Below are positions 7,719-17,374 of a stretch of 55,843 bases of DNA, piece after piece (the first letter of the stretch is position 1; each line of letters opens with the position of its first letter). Below the pieces are notes generated by a model. The model did no database searches. It was given only the letters and a program-made list of their open reading frames with translations, and was not told the origin of the DNA. Source of the DNA: Actinomycetales bacterium (GTDB lineage: Bacteria > Actinomycetota > Actinomycetes > Actinomycetales > Microbacteriaceae). Where the stretch lies: contig JAATGR010000141.1 of the NCBI GenBank assembly GCA_015654575.1, positions 1 to 55,843 of the forward strand, read 5' to 3'. A program made the position numbers and the translations under genes.

Positions 7719-9240
7719 ACGCAACGTCGACGAGCGACGGGTCTCCGACAATGGCGGGGGCGTCTCGGCGCGGCCGATGCTCGCGAAGGACCGTGCCGGC
7801 TTCATCGGACGACACGGGCTGTGGAGCGAGGCGCAGTACGCGGCCGCCGGACAGCTGCGGCGCGTCATGGACGAACTGGGCATCGAGATGGTGCGCTTCT
7901 CGTTCGTGGACCAGCACGGCATCCTGCGGGGGAAGACCATCGCCCGTGCCGGCGTCGACGCCGTGTTGCGATCGGGGGTCACGGTCCCCAGCTCACTGCT
8001 GCTGAAGGACACTTCCGGGCAGTCGGTCTTCGCGGTGTTCAGCGCCGAGACGGGCGTCGGGGTGGAGGGCTTCAGCGGGGCCGGTGACATCGTGCTCGTC
8101 CCCGATCCGCGGACGTTCCGCGTGCTCCCGTGGGCCGATCGCACCGCGTGGATCCTCTGCGACCTCCGCTTCCCCGACGGCGGCGTCGTGCCATTCTGCA
8201 CGCGCTCGATGCTGCGCACCGAGCTGGCCGCGCTCGAGGCGAAGGGGCTCGGCATGACCGTCGGCGCCGAGCTGGAGTTCCACGTCTTCCGGATGCCGGA
8301 TACGCAGCTGTCCGCCGAGCACATCGGGGCTCCGGGGCGTCCGGGGTCGGCGCTGGCGGTCTCGCCCACCACGAGGGGCTCGCAGCTGCTGCACGAGGAA
8401 GCGCTCGACGATATGCAGCCGCTCGTGGACGCGCTCTATCGCGGGCTCACCCTGCTGGATCTCCCGCTGCGATCGATCGAGCTCGAGTTCGGTCCCAGTC
8501 AGTTCGAGATCACGATGGAGGCGGGCGACGCCGCCGCGATCGCCGACGCCATCGTGCTGCTGCGCACCGCGGTGCGGCGCATCGCCCGCGGTCTCGGCTT
8601 CCACGCCACCTTCATGTCCCGCCCGCAGGGCGCCGAGGGGGCGTCGACCGGGTGGCACCTGCACCAGTCGCTCTATGACCTCCGCACCGGGGAAGGCGTG
8701 TTCGTGCCCGATGCCGAGGGCAGCACGCTGTCGCTGACCGGGTCGGCCTACCTTGCGGGGCTGCTCAGCCACGCGGCCGCGGCTGCAGTGTTCTCTACGC
8801 CCACGGTCAACGGCTTCAAGCGGTACCAGCCGTTCTCGCTCGCCCCGGACCGCATCGCCTGGGGCATCGACAACAAGGGAGCGATGATCCGTGCGGTCGG
8901 CGGGGTCGGGGATCCCGCCACCCGGTTGGAGAACCGCTCCGGAGAGCCGGCGGCCAACCCCTACCTCTACATCGCCTCCCAGCTGATCAGCGGGATGGAT
9001 TGCGTCGAACGCGGACTCATCCCGCCCGCCCCGACGGCCGATCCGTACCGCACCGACGCGGAGCCGCTGCCGGCGTCGCTGGGGGATGCCGTCGAAGCGT
9101 TCCTCGCCGACGACGTCTTCGCGACCGCGCTCGGGCCGGTCGTGGTCGACTGGTACGCGACCATCAAACGAGCCGAGTTCGCCCGCTACCTGCGCCACGT
9201 CTCCGACTGGGAGCAGCGCGAATACTTCGAGATCTTCTGA
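7711..9240 (+). CDS. Glutamine-synthetase-family ligase, probable gamma-glutamylamine synthetase
   Basis: A 509-residue protein with the glutamine synthetase fold: an N-terminal beta-grasp domain (about residues 55-150) and a catalytic ATP domain. Metal and nucleotide residues are kept in GAELEFHVF, ELEFGPSQFEITME, GWHLHQSLYD, the KRYQPFSLAPDRIAWG loop and RLENRSGEPAANPY. It is more like the PuuA/GlnA3 amine ligases than housekeeping GlnA. Such enzymes join glutamate to putrescine, isopropylamine, ethylamine or aniline, protecting the amine during oxidation. A role in gamma-glutamylating an amine is supported by the gamma-glutamyltransferase in the same regulon (21009). The start overlaps the oxygenase stop; a methionine at residue 23 is an alternative. 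Substrate unknown. Confidence 0.85.
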   Translation: MRERNVDERRVSDNGGGVSARPMLAKDRAGFIGRHGLWSEAQYAAAGQLRRVMDELGIEMVRFSFVDQHGILRGKTIARAGVDAVLRSGVTVPSSLLLKDTSGQSVFAVFSAETGVGVEGFSGAGDIVLVPDPRTFRVLPWADRTAWILCDLRFPDGGVVPFCTRSMLRTELAALEAKGLGMTVGAELEFHVFRMPDTQLSAEHIGAPGRPGSALAVSPTTRGSQLLHEEALDDMQPLVDALYRGLTLLDLPLRSIELEFGPSQFEITMEAGDAAAIADAIVLLRTAVRRIARGLGFHATFMSRPQGAEGASTGWHLHQSLYDLRTGEGVFVPDAEGSTLSLTGSAYLAGLLSHAAAAAVFSTPTVNGFKRYQPFSLAPDRIAWGIDNKGAMIRAVGGVGDPATRLENRSGEPAANPYLYIASQLISGMDCVERGLIPPAPTADPYRTDAEPLPASLGDAVEAFLADDVFATALGPVVVDWYATIKRAEFARYLRHVSDWEQREYFEIF

Positions 9241-9259
9241 CCCCGCCGAGGAGAGCACC

Positions 9260-10717
9260 ATGAGCATCCGTACCGACGTCGCCGCACTGCCGGGCTACGA
9301 ACCCTTCTTCCTCGGGGGGGAGTGGGTGGACGCTGTGGACCGCGACACGTTCGCGGTCATCGACCCCGCCACGCAGGAGACGCTGACCACTGTCGCCCAG
9401 GCGACCGCTGCCGACGTCGACACCGCGGTACGGATCGCCGCGCAGGCGCACGCCGACCGCCGCTGGCGGGGACTCGCACCGCTGGAGCGCACCCGCATCC
9501 TGAGTCGCGTCGCCGACCTCATCGAGGAACGCGCGGAGGAGCTGGCGATCCTGGAGACCCGTGACAACGGGAAGCCCATCGAACGCTCACGGGCCGATAC
9601 GCTCACGGCGGCGCGCACGTTCCGCCATTTCGCGGGGGCTCCCTCACGGTTGGGCGGTACCGTCATCCCGGTCGACGACGGCGCCCACCACGTCTACACC
9701 GTGATGGAGCCGGTGGGTCCGGTCGCGGCGATCCTCCCGTGGAACTTCCCGATCATGGAGGCCGCGTACAAGGTGGCTCCGGCGCTCGCGGCGGGCTGTC
9801 CCGTCGTAGTCAAGCCTGCGGAGGACACCCCGCTGACGGCGTTGCGCATCGCCGGCATCCTGCAGGAGGCCGGCGTGCCCGACGGCACGGTGAGCGTCCT
9901 CACCGGCGACGGGCGCGTGGGTGCGGCACTCTCGCAGCATCCGGACATCGCCAAGATCACCTTCACCGGCTCCACCGAGGTCGGACGCATCGTCGCTCAT
10001 GTCGCGGCCGACGACTTCAAGCGCGTGACCCTGGAGCTGGGAGGCAAGAGCCCGAACATCGTGTTCGAGGATGCAGACCTGGACGCTGCGGTCCTCACGG
10101 CGATGCGTGCCTCCTTCGGGCACTCCGGGCAGATGTGCACCGCCGGCAGCCGGCTGCTCGTGCAGCGGTCGATCCTGCCGGAGATGACCGAGCGGCTCAC
10201 CGCCGCGGTGCGCAGGGTGCCGGTGGGAGATGGCCTCGCCGGCGGCATCACCGTGGGGCCACTCGTCTCCGAAGAGCAACGGGAGCGGGTGACCGGCCAC
10301 ATCCGCACCGGCATCGAGGAGGGGGCGACGCTCGTGATCGGCGGTGGCACCCGCTCGCCCGGCTACTACGTCGAGCCGACGCTGTTCAGCGACGTGACCA
10401 ACGACATGACGATCGCCCGCGAGGAGATCTTCGGCCCCGTCGTCGGCATCATCCCCTTCGAGGACGAGGCGGATGCGGTGCGCATCGCCAACGACACGAC
10501 GTATGGCCTGGCCGCGGGCGTCTGGACGCGCGACCTGTCTCGTGCGCACCGCATGGCCGCCGCCATCCACGCCGGCACGGTGTGGGTCAACACGTACAAC
10601 TTCTTCGACCCGGCGCTGTCGTTCGGCGGAGTGGGGGAGTCGGGGCTCGGCCGTGACCTCGGCGACGAGGGACTGCGCGGGTTCTGCGAGCCCAAGAGCG
10701 TCGTCATCGCCATCTGA
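9260..10717 (+). CDS. NAD(P)-dependent aldehyde dehydrogenase
   Basis: A 485-residue aldehyde dehydrogenase that oxidises an aldehyde to the acid. General base E259 lies in LELGGKSPN and catalytic C293 in GHSGQMCTAGS, the normal 34-residue spacing. The nucleotide-binding PWNFP and FTGSTEVGR blocks are also present. The start ATG at 9260 has GAGGAGAG upstream. The frame extends further upstream only as antisense-like sequence over the ligase gene, which I excluded. In this operon it may oxidise a gamma-glutamyl aminoaldehyde, as PuuC does, or an aldehyde released by the Rieske enzyme; both are inference. Confidence 0.93.
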   Translation: MSIRTDVAALPGYEPFFLGGEWVDAVDRDTFAVIDPATQETLTTVAQATAADVDTAVRIAAQAHADRRWRGLAPLERTRILSRVADLIEERAEELAILETRDNGKPIERSRADTLTAARTFRHFAGAPSRLGGTVIPVDDGAHHVYTVMEPVGPVAAILPWNFPIMEAAYKVAPALAAGCPVVVKPAEDTPLTALRIAGILQEAGVPDGTVSVLTGDGRVGAALSQHPDIAKITFTGSTEVGRIVAHVAADDFKRVTLELGGKSPNIVFEDADLDAAVLTAMRASFGHSGQMCTAGSRLLVQRSILPEMTERLTAAVRRVPVGDGLAGGITVGPLVSEEQRERVTGHIRTGIEEGATLVIGGGTRSPGYYVEPTLFSDVTNDMTIAREEIFGPVVGIIPFEDEADAVRIANDTTYGLAAGVWTRDLSRAHRMAAAIHAGTVWVNTYNFFDPALSFGGVGESGLGRDLGDEGLRGFCEPKSVVIAI

Positions 10718-10746
10718 GGGACGGCGAAACAGAGGAGGGAAGACGC

Positions 10747-11760
10747 ATGCCGCACACCGTGCAGACCGTGACCGGTCCGATCACCGCCGACCAGCTCGGA
10801 GTGACGCTCCCCCATGAGCACGTCTACATCAACATGACGCGCACCACGCCGCAGGACGGGTACCTCAACGTCGCGGACGAGATGGCGCAGGAGCTCGCGC
10901 TGTTCACCGCGGCGGGCGGCTCCACCCTGATCGACATGACCAACGGCGAGCTCAGCGACTACGCGGCGCCCGTCGGATACGCGCCCGACGCGCGGGCGAT
11001 GCAGCAGAACCCCGACACCGGCTCGCGCTCGGTCTCCAACGTGCTGGCCACCAAGGAGATGGCGCAGCGCACCGGGGTGCAGGTGATCCTCGGCACCGGG
11101 CACTACTACGACACCTACCTCAACAAACAATGGTTCGATCGCAACTCGACGAATCAGATCGCCGACTTCCTCGTCGCGGATCTGCTCGAGGAGATCCCCG
11201 GCACCGGGGTACGCGCCGGGATCATCGGTGAGATCGCCTCCGACCTGTCGCACATCACCGCGGTGGAGGAGCGCTCGTTCCGCGCGGCGGGCCGGGCGAG
11301 CCGGGAGACCGGGATCATGGTCTCCACGCACGCGGCGACCTTCCCCACCGGTCTCGCCCAGCTGGAGATCCTGCGGGAGGAGGGCGTCGACCCCTCGCGG
11401 GTGGTCATTGGCCACGCCGACACGGTCAAGAGCGTGGACTACTCGCTCGAGATCCTCCGTCAGGGCGCTTTCGTCGAATTCGACTGCCTCATGACATGCC
11501 GGATCGGCGGTCGCGTCATCGACCATCAGGTCGACCGGCGGCTGTCGTACCTGAAGACCATGATCGACGCCGGATACCGGGATCGGATCCTGCTCTCGCA
11601 GGACGTCTGCCAGCGGTCGCACCTGCGCGCGCTGGGCGGACCCGGATACACGTTCCTGTTCGAGGAGTTCCGCAGCGCGGCGATCGACGCCGGCATCGAG
11701 GCCGAGATCCTCGATGCCATCCACACTGACAACCCACGTCGCGCCGTCTTCGGCGACTGA
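10747..11760 (+). CDS. Phosphotriesterase-family hydrolase 1, metal site intact
   Basis: A 337-residue TIM-barrel hydrolase of the phosphotriesterase/lactonase family. All metal ligands are in place: H23-x-H25 (LPHEHVY), bridging Glu in IIGEIAS, His in VSTHAAT, His in VIGHADT and the final Asp in LLSQDVC. The family cleaves lactones, esters and other carbonyl bonds, and true phosphotriesterase activity is usually secondary. An AGAGGAGGGAAG ribosome-binding stretch precedes the ATG. It is followed 18 bases later by a second family member. The regulon contains four members; this one and the next are intact, whereas those at 30910 and 38008 are not. Confidence 0.9.
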   Translation: MPHTVQTVTGPITADQLGVTLPHEHVYINMTRTTPQDGYLNVADEMAQELALFTAAGGSTLIDMTNGELSDYAAPVGYAPDARAMQQNPDTGSRSVSNVLATKEMAQRTGVQVILGTGHYYDTYLNKQWFDRNSTNQIADFLVADLLEEIPGTGVRAGIIGEIASDLSHITAVEERSFRAAGRASRETGIMVSTHAATFPTGLAQLEILREEGVDPSRVVIGHADTVKSVDYSLEILRQGAFVEFDCLMTCRIGGRVIDHQVDRRLSYLKTMIDAGYRDRILLSQDVCQRSHLRALGGPGYTFLFEEFRSAAIDAGIEAEILDAIHTDNPRRAVFGD

Positions 11761-11778
11761 CCGCCACCAAGGAGCACC

Positions 11779-12792
11779 ATGCCCATCCACACGGTTCTCG
11801 GCCCGATCGCGGCGGAAGACCTCGGCGCGACCTCGTTCCACGAACACATCCTCAGCGACCTCAGCATGTGGGCGAAGGAGCCGAGAGAGCATCGACCTGA
11901 CGGTGTCGGGATCGGGCCGGAACTGGCGGGCTACCTGCGGTGGAACGCACTGTCGGTGCCGGAGAACCTCGTCCTGGACGACGCTGACGCCGCCGCGGAG
12001 GAGCTCGGCGAGGTCGCCAAGGCCGGCGGCTCAGCGGTGCTCGAGCTCACACTGGAAGGTATGGGGCGCCGAATCGAGGAGCTGCCCGCGATCTCGCGCG
12101 CGTCGGGCGTCCACGTGATGGTCGGCGGCGGGTTCTACGTCGAGGAGACCATGCCGGATGAGGTCCGCGCCGCGGACATCGACGCGCTCGCCGAGATCCT
12201 CGTCGACCAGTTGCGCACCGGCATCGGAGACACCGGCATCCTCCCCGCGATCCTCGGCGAGATCGGCACCAGCTGGCCGATCACCGAGGCGGAGTGGCGA
12301 TCGGTGCGGGCGGCCGGCCGCGCCGGCGCGCAGACCGGCGCCGCCGTCTACACGCACCAGTCGTTCCGTGGCCAGGGCGGGGTCGGCGTCCTCGAGGCAC
12401 TGCTCGAGGAGGGAATGCCGGCTGACCGCATCGTCATCGGCCATCTCGATGAGCTCTGGGACAGGGAGTACCACCGGGAGATCGCCCAGTCCGGCGCGAT
12501 GCTCGCCTACGACACCTTTGGCACCGACGCCTACTACGGCAGCGTGGCCTTCCGCAGCCCGACGGACGCGGAACGGCTGGCCATGATCGAATGGCTGCTC
12601 TCCGAGGGCTACGGCGACCAGCTGGTCATCGGATCCGACATCTGGATGAAGGCACATCTGCACCGCAACGGCGGGCACGGCTACGACCATCTGTTCCGAC
12701 GCATCGGTCCAGCGATCGCCGCGCTGGGGGGCGCGGCCGTGGCCGAACGGATCCTGGTGCACAACCCGCGACGTCTGCTGGAGCGGGCGTGA
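11779..12792 (+). CDS. Phosphotriesterase-family hydrolase 2, metal site intact
   Basis: A 337-residue paralogue of the preceding gene. Metal ligands are H21-x-H23 (SFHEHIL), bridging Glu in ILGEIGTS, His in VYTHQSF, His in VIGHLDE and Asp in VIGSDIWMKAHL. It is the closest intact relative, by eye, of the two ligand-less copies at 30910-31938 and 38008-39027, sharing the opening HTVLGPIAAEDLG and the DNLxLDD block, and so serves as their reference. The ribosome-binding site is AAGGAG. Its stop overlaps the GTG of the isochorismatase-like gene. Substrate unknown, possibly a lactone, lactam or acyl compound of the same pathway. Confidence 0.9.
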   Translation: MPIHTVLGPIAAEDLGATSFHEHILSDLSMWAKEPREHRPDGVGIGPELAGYLRWNALSVPENLVLDDADAAAEELGEVAKAGGSAVLELTLEGMGRRIEELPAISRASGVHVMVGGGFYVEETMPDEVRAADIDALAEILVDQLRTGIGDTGILPAILGEIGTSWPITEAEWRSVRAAGRAGAQTGAAVYTHQSFRGQGGVGVLEALLEEGMPADRIVIGHLDELWDREYHREIAQSGAMLAYDTFGTDAYYGSVAFRSPTDAERLAMIEWLLSEGYGDQLVIGSDIWMKAHLHRNGGHGYDHLFRRIGPAIAALGGAAVAERILVHNPRRLLERA

Positions 12793-13418
12793 GCGCCCCG
12801 CGCGGGAGCATCTCGGTCGTGGGCGCACCGGTGCTGGTGGTCGTCGACGTGCAGGGCGGCTCGGGGGCGGCCGCACCGGACGAGGGCGGTATCCCGACGA
12901 TGGGCGGTCGCGGCGAACGTGCGCCGCGCGTGCGCCGTCTCATCGACCTCGCGCGCGCCGCGGCGGTGCCCGTGGTGTTCATCCAAGAAGTGCACAAGCG
13001 CTCGCTGGTCGACATCGGCCGGGAGCTCGACGGCGCCGAGGGGCCGCACTGCATCGAAGGCGACGATGGCACCGAGCTCGCCTCCTGGCTGGATCCGCAG
13101 CCGGACGAGTTCGTGATCCGCAAACGGCGCTACTCGGCGTTCTTCGGTACCGAGCTGGAGATCGTCCTGAAGGCGTATGGGGCAGACACGCTCCTGCTCG
13201 TGGGTGGACTGACGGATGTGTGCATCCACTACACGGCCGTCGACGCGCATCAGCACGACTACCGCGTCCGCGTGATCACCGACTGCGTCGGTGGCTCCAG
13301 CGAGCGCGCCCACACGGCGGCACTCGAGGCGATCGCGTACCTGCAGCGCGACGCGCTGGTCACCAGTGACGACGTCGCCGCCTGGCTGGAGTCGGCGCCG
13401 CTTCGCCCGGAGAGATGA
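12789..13418 (+). CDS. Isochorismatase-like cysteine hydrolase (RutB/nicotinamidase fold)
   Basis: A 209-residue hydrolase with the triad of the family: D20 in VVVDVQGG, K112 in VIRKRRYSAF and C145 in GLTDVCIHYT. These enzymes cleave amide, carbamoyl or ureido bonds through a cysteine thioester; relatives include nicotinamidase, N-carbamoylsarcosine amidohydrolase and RutB. The GTG start at 12789 overlaps the previous stop (GTGA), indicating translational coupling. A GC-rich hairpin follows the gene. A RutA-like monooxygenase and RutC-like RidA proteins are in the same regulon, so a RutB-like deamination or decarbamoylation step is plausible but unproven. Confidence 0.88.
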   Translation: MSAPRGSISVVGAPVLVVVDVQGGSGAAAPDEGGIPTMGGRGERAPRVRRLIDLARAAAVPVVFIQEVHKRSLVDIGRELDGAEGPHCIEGDDGTELASWLDPQPDEFVIRKRRYSAFFGTELEIVLKAYGADTLLLVGGLTDVCIHYTAVDAHQHDYRVRVITDCVGGSSERAHTAALEAIAYLQRDALVTSDDVAAWLESAPLRPER

Positions 13419-13423
13419 CCCCG

Positions 13424-13440
13424 CCGGCGCGGAGCGCCGG
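13424..13440 (+). terminator. Short GC hairpin inside the operon
   Basis: CCGGCGC-GGA-GCGCCGG forms a perfect 7-base-pair stem with a triloop in the 58-base gap before hyuA. There is no T-tract, so it is more likely an attenuator, a processing site or an mRNA stabiliser than a strong terminator. Confidence 0.35.
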
Positions 13441-13476
13441 GACAGACACCCAGACCAACGGAACGGAGCACACCTC

Positions 13477-15600
13477 ATGAGCACCACCCGACGCTGGCGG
13501 ATCGCGACAGACGTGGGCGGGACCTTCACCGATCTGGTCCTGGACGACGGCTCCGACCTGCTGGCCTTCAAAGCGGCCACGACGCCCGATGACCCCACCC
13601 GCGGCGTGCTCGACGCCGTCGCGGTCGCCGCCGGCGCGGTGGGGCTGGACAGTGCGGCTTTGCTCGCCGACTGCGAGGTGTTCGTCCACGGCACAACGCG
13701 TGCGCTGAACGCCATGCTGACGCACACCACGGCGCGGACGGCACTGCTGGTGACGGCGGGGCATCCCGACATCCTGCTGCTGCGCGAGGGCGGTCGTCAT
13801 CGCCCGTTCGACCTGTCGACCGAGTACCCGCAGCCCCTCGTGCCGCGGGCGCTGACCTTCGAGATAGGCGGGCGGGTGGTCGCCGACGGCCGCGAGCTGG
13901 CCGCGCTGGACGAGGCGTCCGTTCTGAGGGCGATCGACGCGATGGCGCAGGCGCGGGTCGAAGCGGTGGGCGTGTGCCTGCTCTGGTCCGTGGTCAACGG
14001 GGAGCACGAACGCCGGGTGGGTGAACTGCTCTCCGAGCGTCTTCCCGGTGTGCCGTTCACGCTCTCGCACCAGCTCAACCCGGTGATGCGCGAGTACCGG
14101 CGGGCGTCCTCCACGGTCATCGATGCATCGTTGAAGCCGTTGATGACCGGGTACATCGACGGCTTGGAGGGGCGTCTGCGCGAATCCGGGCTGAGCGGAC
14201 AGGTACTGCTGGTCAGCTCGACCGGTGCGACGGTGCTGGCCGAGGCGGCCGCGGCGTCGCCGATCCACACACTGAACTCCGGCCCCTCGATGGCGCCGGA
14301 GGCCGCGCGGCAGGTCGTGATGTCTGAGGTGCTGCCCGGGCGATCCGATGTCGACGCGATCGTGTTCGACAGCGGCGGCACCACCTGCGACATCAGCCTC
14401 GTCCGCGCCGGGCACACCGTCTCCACGCGGGAGACCTGGATCGGCCAGATCGGCGCGGGGCACATCACGGGGTTCTCCTCGGTCGACGTCCGTTCGATCG
14501 CCGCCGGCGGCGGCAGCATCGCCGACGTAGACGAATGGGGTCTCCTCCGGGTGGGACCGCGCAGCGCGGGGGCCGTTCCGGGGCCCGCATGCTACGGGCG
14601 CGGTGGCGTCGAGGCGACCGTCACCGATGCGAGCCTGGTGGCCGGTTACCTGGATCCCGACACTTTCCTCGACGGGGCGCTGCGTCTCGACCTCGCCGCG
14701 GCAGAGCGAGTGGTCTCCGCCGTCGGGGACCGGCTCGGAATCGGCCTGCGTGAAGCCGCTGACGCCATCGTCTCGCTGGCGACGGAGCAGATGGTCAACG
14801 CCATCGAGGCGATCGCTCTCGGGCAGGGCGTCGACCCGCGCACCGCGGTGCTTGTGGGCGGGGGAGGGGCGGCGGGCCTGAACGTCGTGGAGATCGCCCG
14901 GCGCCTCGGCTCGCGGCACGCGGTGATCCCGGCGTACGGCTCCGTTCTCGCCGCCGCCGGCGGGATGCTCGCCCCACTCTCCGAGGAGGTCTCGCTCACC
15001 CTGCCAACCAGTTCCGACCGCTTCGACGTCGCCGGCGTGACCGACGTGGTCACACGCCTGCGCGCCCGCGCCGTCGAGTTCGCGCGTTCGATCGGGGTCG
15101 CGGAGGCGGCGATCAGGTCGGAGTGGACGGTCGAGGCCCGGTACCGCCAGCAGGTCTGGGACCTCGTGGTGCCCTTCGACGACGCCGATCTGGCAGACCC
15201 CGTCGCCCGGGAGTGGCTGGTGGCGGCCTTCCACGCGACGCACGAGCACGCGTACGGGGTCGCCGATCCGAGCGGGGTGATCGAGTTCCTCACCTGGAGC
15301 GTGCGCGCCACCTACGGCGCCGACTCCCGGCGCGGTTTCCTGGCGGCCTCCGCCGAGCACGTGGCGGTGGCACGACCGGTGTCATTCGGATCCGATGCGG
15401 TCGACGCATCCGTCGTGCCGGCGACACGGATGGCCGGACGCACCGTCGCGGGCCCCGCGATCGTGGAGGCGACCTCCACCTCGATCGTCATCCCGCCCGG
15501 TGCCACCGCTCGGTTGACGCCCGCCGGCCACGTCCTCATCGATCCTTTCGCCGACCGTGCGGCGGCCGAGCGAGCCACCCTGGAAGGAGCCCGCGCATGA
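13477..15600 (+). CDS. hyuA: Hydantoinase/oxoprolinase subunit A (HyuA), copy 1
   Basis: A 707-residue ATP-dependent amidohydrolase subunit of the HyuA/OplA family. The N-terminal ATPase core shows TDVGGTFTDLVL (phosphate 1) and DSGGTTCDISLV (phosphate 2), with VGGGGAAGLNVVEIARRLG later. With HyuB it forms an enzyme that uses ATP to open 5-oxoproline, N-methylhydantoin or related lactam/imide rings; acetone and acetophenone carboxylases are distant relatives. The ATG at 13477 has GGAG upstream; the longer open frame runs into the isochorismatase gene. It overlaps hyuB by four bases. A second HyuA/HyuB pair at 41394-45041 is divergent in sequence, implying two different substrates. Confidence 0.92.
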   Translation: MSTTRRWRIATDVGGTFTDLVLDDGSDLLAFKAATTPDDPTRGVLDAVAVAAGAVGLDSAALLADCEVFVHGTTRALNAMLTHTTARTALLVTAGHPDILLLREGGRHRPFDLSTEYPQPLVPRALTFEIGGRVVADGRELAALDEASVLRAIDAMAQARVEAVGVCLLWSVVNGEHERRVGELLSERLPGVPFTLSHQLNPVMREYRRASSTVIDASLKPLMTGYIDGLEGRLRESGLSGQVLLVSSTGATVLAEAAAASPIHTLNSGPSMAPEAARQVVMSEVLPGRSDVDAIVFDSGGTTCDISLVRAGHTVSTRETWIGQIGAGHITGFSSVDVRSIAAGGGSIADVDEWGLLRVGPRSAGAVPGPACYGRGGVEATVTDASLVAGYLDPDTFLDGALRLDLAAAERVVSAVGDRLGIGLREAADAIVSLATEQMVNAIEAIALGQGVDPRTAVLVGGGGAAGLNVVEIARRLGSRHAVIPAYGSVLAAAGGMLAPLSEEVSLTLPTSSDRFDVAGVTDVVTRLRARAVEFARSIGVAEAAIRSEWTVEARYRQQVWDLVVPFDDADLADPVAREWLVAAFHATHEHAYGVADPSGVIEFLTWSVRATYGADSRRGFLAASAEHVAVARPVSFGSDAVDASVVPATRMAGRTVAGPAIVEATSTSIVIPPGATARLTPAGHVLIDPFADRAAAERATLEGARA

Positions 15601-17354
15601 GCGCCACTGAAACTCCGAGCGTCGATCTCGCGCTGTGGGCGGGTCGATTCGAGAACGTCGTGCGGTCCATGGCGAATACGCTGTTCCGCACCTCGCGGTC
15701 GGGCATCATCAACACGGCGCACGATTTCTCCTGCTGCATCGTGGGTCGCGGTCACGAGATGATCGCGGCCGCCAACAGCCTGCCGATCCACGTCCTCAGC
15801 GGGCCGGACCTGATCTCGCGCTACCTGGTGGAGCAGCATCCGCTGATGCGTCGCGGCGACGCCTATCTGCACAACTCGCCGTACCACGGCAACTCCCACG
15901 CCGCCGACCACGTGATCCTCGTCCCAGTCATCGACGACGAGGGGGTGCACCGGTTCACGATGCTCGCGAAGGCCCACCAGGCGGACTGCGGCAACTCATT
16001 GCCCACGGCGTTCCATGTCGAGGCCAAGGACGTCTACGAGGAAGGTGCGCTCATCTTCCCCGCGGTGCAGGTGCAGCGCGACTTCACCGACATCGAGGAC
16101 ATTCTCCGCATGTGCGAGCTGCGTATCCGCGTGCCGGAGCAGTGGCGTGGCGACTACCGTGCGCTGGTCGGCTCCGCCCGCATCGGTGAGCGGCGCATGC
16201 ACGAGCTCGCGACCCTCGCTGGCGGCTGGGACCACCTCGAAGAGCTCGCCGAGCAATGGCTGGACTACAGCGAGCAGCGGGCAGCGGATGCCGTCCGCGC
16301 GCTCGAATCCGGACGGGGAAGGGCGGTGACCCACCACGACCCGTATCCCGGGATCCCGGCCGACATGGACATCGTCGCCGACGTGACGGTCGATGCGACG
16401 GCGGGATACATCGACGTCGATCTGACCGACAACCCGGACTGCGTCGAGTCCGGTCTGAACCTCACCGAGGCCACCACCACCTCCGCGGCGCTGATCGGGA
16501 TCTGGAACACGCTCAATGGCGCCGCGCCGCTGAACGGCGGCAGTTTCCGGCGGATGCGGGTGCATCTTCGTGAGGGGGCGTGCGTCGGCATCCCGGTGCA
16601 TCCCTACAGCTGCTCGCTCGCCACCACGAACCTCGCCACGCGTGCGGCGAACGTCGTGGGCCGAGCCTTCGCGGAGATCGCCCCGACGATGGGCATGGCG
16701 GACGCCGGTCTCATCATGCCGCCGTCGTCCGGCGTGATCTCGGGCCGTGACCCGCGACGCGACGGCGCGCCGTTCGTGAACATGCTGATGCTCGCCGGCA
16801 CCGGCGGCGCGGGTAGCCCGCACGGCGACGGATGGCTCACGATGGGCGACTCCGGCACGGCCGGCATGCTGCGCCGAGACTCGGTGGAGATCGACGAGTG
16901 GATGTTCCCCATCGTGATCGACCGACAAGAGCTGCTGGCCGACTCGGAGGGATCCGGATATCGGCGCGGCACCCCCGGCACGATCGTGGAGTTCGGCCCG
17001 CTGGGGTGCGACATCCGCGTGCAGTATTCCTCCGACGGCACGGTGTACCCGCCGCAGGGCGCGCGCGGCGGCGGTGACGGCGGCGCGGCGCGGCAGTGGA
17101 AGCAACGGGTGGACGGCACCGCCGAGCCGATGGCGGCGGTGGGGGCGGTCGACCTCCGCGACGGCGAGAAGATCGTCTCCATCCGGACCGGCGGCGGCGG
17201 CTTCGGCGATGCCCGCACCCGCGAGCCGGAGCGCGTCGCCGTCGACGTGGCGGAGGGCTGGATCAGCAGCACACGTGCGCGAGAGGTCTACGGCGTGAGC
17301 GTGGACGGCTCCGGACGGATCGACCACGACGCGACGGCGTCGTTGCGCGCATGA
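15597..17354 (+). CDS. hyuB: Hydantoinase/oxoprolinase subunit B (HyuB), copy 1
   Basis: A 585-residue partner of HyuA. It has the HyuB features SMANTLFRTSRSGIINTAHDFS near the N-terminus, the AYLHNSPYHGNSHAADH block (usually NDPYxGGxHxxDH) and a C-terminal glycine-rich end, TGGGGFGDA. The start overlaps the hyuA stop (ATGA). In family enzymes this subunit carries the hydrolytic half of the reaction. Here the block reads NSPYHGNS where the second copy has NDPYQGAT, so substrate preference probably differs. A gamma-glutamyl or 5-oxoproline role would fit the ligase and gamma-glutamyltransferase in the regulon, whereas a hydantoin or creatinine-type ring is the main alternative. Confidence 0.9.
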   Translation: MSATETPSVDLALWAGRFENVVRSMANTLFRTSRSGIINTAHDFSCCIVGRGHEMIAAANSLPIHVLSGPDLISRYLVEQHPLMRRGDAYLHNSPYHGNSHAADHVILVPVIDDEGVHRFTMLAKAHQADCGNSLPTAFHVEAKDVYEEGALIFPAVQVQRDFTDIEDILRMCELRIRVPEQWRGDYRALVGSARIGERRMHELATLAGGWDHLEELAEQWLDYSEQRAADAVRALESGRGRAVTHHDPYPGIPADMDIVADVTVDATAGYIDVDLTDNPDCVESGLNLTEATTTSAALIGIWNTLNGAAPLNGGSFRRMRVHLREGACVGIPVHPYSCSLATTNLATRAANVVGRAFAEIAPTMGMADAGLIMPPSSGVISGRDPRRDGAPFVNMLMLAGTGGAGSPHGDGWLTMGDSGTAGMLRRDSVEIDEWMFPIVIDRQELLADSEGSGYRRGTPGTIVEFGPLGCDIRVQYSSDGTVYPPQGARGGGDGGAARQWKQRVDGTAEPMAAVGAVDLRDGEKIVSIRTGGGGFGDARTREPERVAVDVAEGWISSTRAREVYGVSVDGSGRIDHDATASLRA

Positions 17355-17374
17355 ACGCACGAGAGGACACACGA